Source of the DNA: Flavobacteriaceae bacterium
GTDB taxonomy: Bacteria; Bacteroidota; Bacteroidia; Flavobacteriales; Flavobacteriaceae
Direction: 5' to 3'
NCBI GenBank assembly: GCA_030828745.1
Contig: JAURBX010000005.1
Location: 1-32,991 of the forward strand
Length of the DNA: 32,991 nt
The notes beneath the pieces were generated by a model. That model had not been told where the DNA came from. It worked only from the letters and a program-made list of their open reading frames with translations, and ran no database searches. Positions 29,417-32,991 of the stretch are shown here, piece by piece. The first letter of the stretch is position 1, and the number at the start of each line of letters is the position of its first letter. Both the position numbers and the translations under genes were made by a program.

Positions 29417-30082
29417 TTACATTCTAGTTTCAATAATCAAAAAATAAAGCCATAACCACGGCGCTATTTTAACCGTGCAAAGATAAAAAATTAAATAAAA
29501 AATATCCTTTGGATTACTTTTAATAAAGGAAAGTAAAATACCTGCCTGCAAAATTCCCCAGATCAAAAAAAGCAGAAATAAAAATACGGTAATGATTTCA
29601 GGAGCTAAATGGGTGTAATGCCCTATAAACAGTAGTATTGATAAAAATAAAGAAAATTGGGTATTATGAGTAAAAGCCCTAAAATGATATGAATTTATTT
29701 TGTTTAACATATTCATTTGTTTGAGAACAAACTGTACAAACATGAATCGAATCCATCCAAAAAAAATAATTGCAAATAAGATGTAGTAAAATTCAAAGGC
29801 ATAGAGTTCAGTGCCAGAAGTCTCTTTAATACCCCATAGGATCAATAGGCTAACGGAACTGAAAATTAGAAGGGCACTTAATGTATTAAATACACCTTGA
29901 AACGATAAGTTTCGATCGGTTGTATATTTGCTAATATAAATACTGGAAGAATAAAATTTAAGTAAATCCCAAAATCTAGAAGCTTCAAAATAATGAAGAC
30001 CAACCACGAGTAGTAGGTTCAAAAAGAAAATGAGACTGATCCAATCTTGGTCAATACTCGCTCTATAGATCCATTCTCCCAT
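29417..30082 (-). CDS. DUF4271-like multi-TM membrane protein
   Basis: 221 aa, multiple TM helices, directly upstream of hemD. Family assignment from memory and context. Confidence 0.7.
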   Translation of the reverse strand: MGEWIYRASIDQDWISLIFFLNLLLVVGLHYFEASRFWDLLKFYSSSIYISKYTTDRNLSFQGVFNTLSALLIFSSVSLLILWGIKETSGTELYAFEFYYILFAIIFFGWIRFMFVQFVLKQMNMLNKINSYHFRAFTHNTQFSLFLSILLFIGHYTHLAPEIITVFLFLLFLIWGILQAGILLSFIKSNPKDIFYLIFYLCTVKIAPWLWLYFLIIETRM

Positions 30083-30166
30083 GGACCAAATTTACTTTAT
30101 TTTTAAAAATTAATATCTTCTTCTTATTGATATGTTGCGAATACATTTCCTATTTTTACCCTGGTT

Positions 30167-30886
30167 ATGGAACAAACTCTTATTATTATTCCTACTTATA
30201 ATGAAATCGAAAATATTGAGGCGATTATCAAAACAGTTTTTGAAACAGAATTGAAGCTAGATATTTTGGTGGTTGACGATCAATCTCCTGACGGTACAGG
30301 AAAGGCTGTCATAGCCTTAATGTCTCAATATAAAGCAAGGTTGTTTTTAGAGTCAAGATCTAAAAAAAGTGGTCTTGGAGCTGCCTATGTGCACGGTTTT
30401 AAATGGGCTTTAAAAAGACAGTATCAGTATGTTTTTGAGATGGATGCAGATTTTTCTCATGATCCTAAAGAATTGGCTCCCATGTTGGAAAAGTTAAAAG
30501 CGGGTACAGACCTTGTTGTTGGTTCTCGCTATGTGAAGGGGGTAAATGTTGTGAACTGGCCAATGAGCAGAATTTTACTTTCTTACTTTGCCTCAAAATA
30601 CGTTCAACTCATAACGTCAATGCCTATTAAAGATGCTACGGCAGGTTTTGTTGGTTACCGCCGCGTTGTCTTAGAATCCATAGTGTTGGATGAAATAAAA
30701 TTTGTGGGCTATGCCTTTCAGATAGAATTAAAGTACAAAGCTTGGGTTAAAAAGTTCAAGCTAGAAGAACATCCGATTATTTTCACCAATCGTGTTTTGG
30801 GAAAGTCTAAAATGAATGGCAATATTATTTGGGAGGCACTTTCTGGGGTCTTATTTTTGCGATTAAACAAAAGAAAATTCAAATGA
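30167..30886 (+). CDS. Polyprenol monophosphomannose synthase / GT2 glycosyltransferase
   Basis: LIIIPTYNEIENIEAII, ILVVDDQSPDGTGK, VFEMDADFSHDPKELAPML, DLVVGSRYVKG, DATAGFVGYRR. Confidence 0.93.
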   Translation: MEQTLIIIPTYNEIENIEAIIKTVFETELKLDILVVDDQSPDGTGKAVIALMSQYKARLFLESRSKKSGLGAAYVHGFKWALKRQYQYVFEMDADFSHDPKELAPMLEKLKAGTDLVVGSRYVKGVNVVNWPMSRILLSYFASKYVQLITSMPIKDATAGFVGYRRVVLESIVLDEIKFVGYAFQIELKYKAWVKKFKLEEHPIIFTNRVLGKSKMNGNIIWEALSGVLFLRLNKRKFK

Positions 30887-32229
30887 ATTCAGGATCAATA
30901 CTCAAAATAATAAATGCTAAAATAGTCAATGAAGGACATGTTTTTGAGGGTGAAATTTTAATCGAAAAGGATAGAATTAGTCAAATTGGAAATGAAATTA
31001 CAGTTGAAGGAATTCATGAAATTTTTGATGCCAAGGGAAATTATATTTTACCCGGATTAATAGACGATCAAGTTCATTTCAGAGAGCCTGGACTCACCCA
31101 TAAAGCAACTATCGCTACTGAATCGAAGGCTGCCATTGCTGGTGGAATTACTTCTTTTATTGAAATGCCTAATACTTCGCCACAAACCACTACAATAGAA
31201 GCTTGGGAAGCAAAAAATAAACAAGCAGAGGCCACTTCTTTTGCTAATTATGCCTTTATGTTTGGCGGGACTAATGATAATCTGGAGGAGATTTTAGCAT
31301 TAGATATCAAGAAAGTTCCTGCACTCAAACTTTTTTTAGGCTCTTCTACAGGGAATATGTTAGTGGATAATCCGGATGTACTTAGAAAGATATTCAAGAA
31401 TACAGACTTGGTGATTGCGGTACATTGTGAAGACGAAGAAACAATCCGAAAAAATATGCAAAAAGCACTGGAAACCTATGGCGAGGATATCCCTATTTCA
31501 CAACATCCCCTCATTCGAAGTGAGGAAGCTTGTTATTTATCTTCTTCGCAAGCAGTCGCTTTAGCTAAAGAAACAGGAGCAAGACTACATGTATTTCACT
31601 TGTCCACAGCAAAAGAGCTTTCTCTATTTCGAAATGATATTCCGTTAAAAGAGAAAAAGATTACCGCCGAAGTATGTATCCATCATTTGTGGTTTTCTTC
31701 AGAGGACTATGAGGAAAAAGGAACACGTATTAAATGGAATCCTGCCGTAAAAACAAAAGAAGATAGAGCAGCCCTGTGGGAGGGTCTGAATTCTGATTTA
31801 TTAGATGTTCTTGCTACAGATCATGCGCCGCATACAAAAGAAGAAAAAGAAAATAAATACAGTCAAGCTCCCTCTGGTGGACCCTTGGTTCAACATGCCC
31901 TTCCTGCGCTTCTAAGTGCCTATCATCAAGGAAAAATTACGTTAGAAAAAATAGTAGAAAAGGCCTGTCATAATCCTGCAATTTTATTTGATGTCAAGCA
32001 TAGAGGTTTTTTAAAGGAGGGTTACTTTGCTGACCTTGTTGTAATTGATCTAGAAAAAGAACATCGGGTTGAAACCTCAAATATTTTATATAAATGCGGA
32101 TGGTCACCCTTTGAGGGAACTATTTTGAAGGGATCTGTAGAGCGTACTCTTTTAAATGGAAAATGGGTGTTTAAAGAGGGAGAAGTAGCAGTGCAAACGG
32201 CTGCAAAAGCACTAACTTTTGATCGATAA
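30883..32229 (+). CDS. pyrC: Dihydroorotase (class I type)
   Basis: ILPGLIDDQVHFREPGLTHKATI, FIEMPNTSPQTTT, AVHCEDEETI, VFHLSTAKEL, LATDHAPHTKEEK. Start trimmed to the ATG at 30883, giving an ATGA overlap with the upstream gene. Confidence 0.95.
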   Translation: MNSGSILKIINAKIVNEGHVFEGEILIEKDRISQIGNEITVEGIHEIFDAKGNYILPGLIDDQVHFREPGLTHKATIATESKAAIAGGITSFIEMPNTSPQTTTIEAWEAKNKQAEATSFANYAFMFGGTNDNLEEILALDIKKVPALKLFLGSSTGNMLVDNPDVLRKIFKNTDLVIAVHCEDEETIRKNMQKALETYGEDIPISQHPLIRSEEACYLSSSQAVALAKETGARLHVFHLSTAKELSLFRNDIPLKEKKITAEVCIHHLWFSSEDYEEKGTRIKWNPAVKTKEDRAALWEGLNSDLLDVLATDHAPHTKEEKENKYSQAPSGGPLVQHALPALLSAYHQGKITLEKIVEKACHNPAILFDVKHRGFLKEGYFADLVVIDLEKEHRVETSNILYKCGWSPFEGTILKGSVERTLLNGKWVFKEGEVAVQTAAKALTFDR

Positions 32230-32231
32230 TT

Positions 32232-32603
32232 ATGAAATTACTTCACGTTTTTTATGCGTTTACTTTTTGCACGCTACTTCTTAGCAGTTGTTCAGGGACA
32301 GATTCTGTTGAAAAGCCAGAAAATTTGATTAGTGAGAAAAAAATGGAAGCCATTTTATATGATGCGATTATGATGGAGGTCATGACTACTTTTTCTCTGA
32401 AAAATCCAACTTTTGAAGCTTTAATGGGTAAATCGTATCTCTATTCAAAGTATAAGATTGATAGTCTTCAATTGGTTGAGAGTGAAAATTATTACGCCAA
32501 AAACCCCAGAAATTATCTCAAGATTCACAATAATGTGTTGAAGCGTATCGAAAAGGAAAAGGATAGTTTTGATCGATTAGGAAAAAAACAAAAGGTAAAC
32601 TAA
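32232..32603 (+). CDS. Small lipoprotein, DUF4296-like
   Basis: Lipobox LLLSSCSG; EKKMEAILYDAIMMEV and YSKYKIDSLQLVESENYYAKNPRNYLKIHNNVLKRIEKEKDS are typical of the family as I recall it. Confidence 0.8.
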   Translation: MKLLHVFYAFTFCTLLLSSCSGTDSVEKPENLISEKKMEAILYDAIMMEVMTTFSLKNPTFEALMGKSYLYSKYKIDSLQLVESENYYAKNPRNYLKIHNNVLKRIEKEKDSFDRLGKKQKVN

Positions 32604-32991
32604 AATTTATACGACTTACCAATTTTGGATATGCACTGATCAATATTGGTGTATTTGAAATTGAGTGTGGAGCAAATCTTAGTTCCAATGTAATGTTGCT
32701 TACTGCAGAGCGTCTCAATAAATGGAATACTCAAAAAGTTTTTACGAATGTGGAGTAGATCTAAGGTTTTTTCAACAACATACAATAAATATAAAATACT
32801 TCCTTTCAGGGGGATCGAAGCAGGTTTCTTGTTTAGGGAAACTGCAATTTTTTTAAGTCACTCTTTTTGGCTTAAATTTTCAGCAACTAAACTAAAACGT
32901 TCATTTTGAATATCGGATTCCATTAAACGGATTAAAACCTGTATTACATCATCCAGTGCAACAACAGCTGTGTCTCCAGTTGGATAAAAAC
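32600..32991 (-). pseudogene. NAD-dependent epimerase/dehydratase C-terminal part with in-frame TGA (32858-32860), truncated by window edge
   Basis: Minus-strand translation FYPTGDTAVVALDDVIQVLIRLMESDIQNERFSLVAENLSQKE*LKKIAVSLNKKPASIPLKGSILYLLYVVEKTLDLLHIRKNF...KSYKF; same frame on both sides of the TGA. Confidence 0.65.

Noticed and set aside
32858-32860. TGA as a selenocysteine or recoded codon in the epimerase
   Set aside because: No reason for Sec at this position in this family and no downstream SECIS-like hairpin evident by eye; nonsense or sequence error is simpler.
1-32991. CRISPR arrays, transposases/IS ends, integrases, phage or toxin-antitoxin modules
   Set aside because: None recognised by eye in the ORF translations or as regular spaced repeats; gene content is almost entirely core metabolism.

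Overview
The window is about 33 kb of compact, gene-dense chromosome from a member of the Bacteroidota, probably Flavobacteriia. This is inferred from protein families and TAnnTTTG-type -7 promoter elements, not from a database search. Most of it is core or housekeeping content. In order: a broken Gfo/Idh/MocA N-terminus at the left edge; umuC-umuD (minus, umuC transcribed first); sucA-sucB; a single-domain retropepsin-like protease; tatD; tRNA-Ser(GGA); exbB / 4-TM unknown / exbD / exbD / PorT-like beta-barrel; rpoN, asnS, MMPL/RND exporter, frr and pyrH (minus); nadC, nadB, nadA (minus); truB, uppP, DUF3098 and ftsX (minus); leuS-SemiSWEET; a YugP-like zinc peptidase; an Lrp/AsnC regulator; DUF423; hemD and DUF4271 (minus); dpm1-like, pyrC and a DUF4296-type lipoprotein (plus); and an NAD-dependent epimerase C-terminus with an in-frame TGA at the right edge. 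I see no CRISPR array, transposase, phage module or recognisable defence system, and no clearly new multi-gene system. The observations most worth checking are the damaged reading frames at both extreme ends (contig-end error or pseudogenes), the inverted umuC-umuD order, the universal lack of space at convergent gene junctions (5 of 5), a palindrome overlapping the putative lrp promoter, and several small uncharacterised proteins embedded in housekeeping operons.
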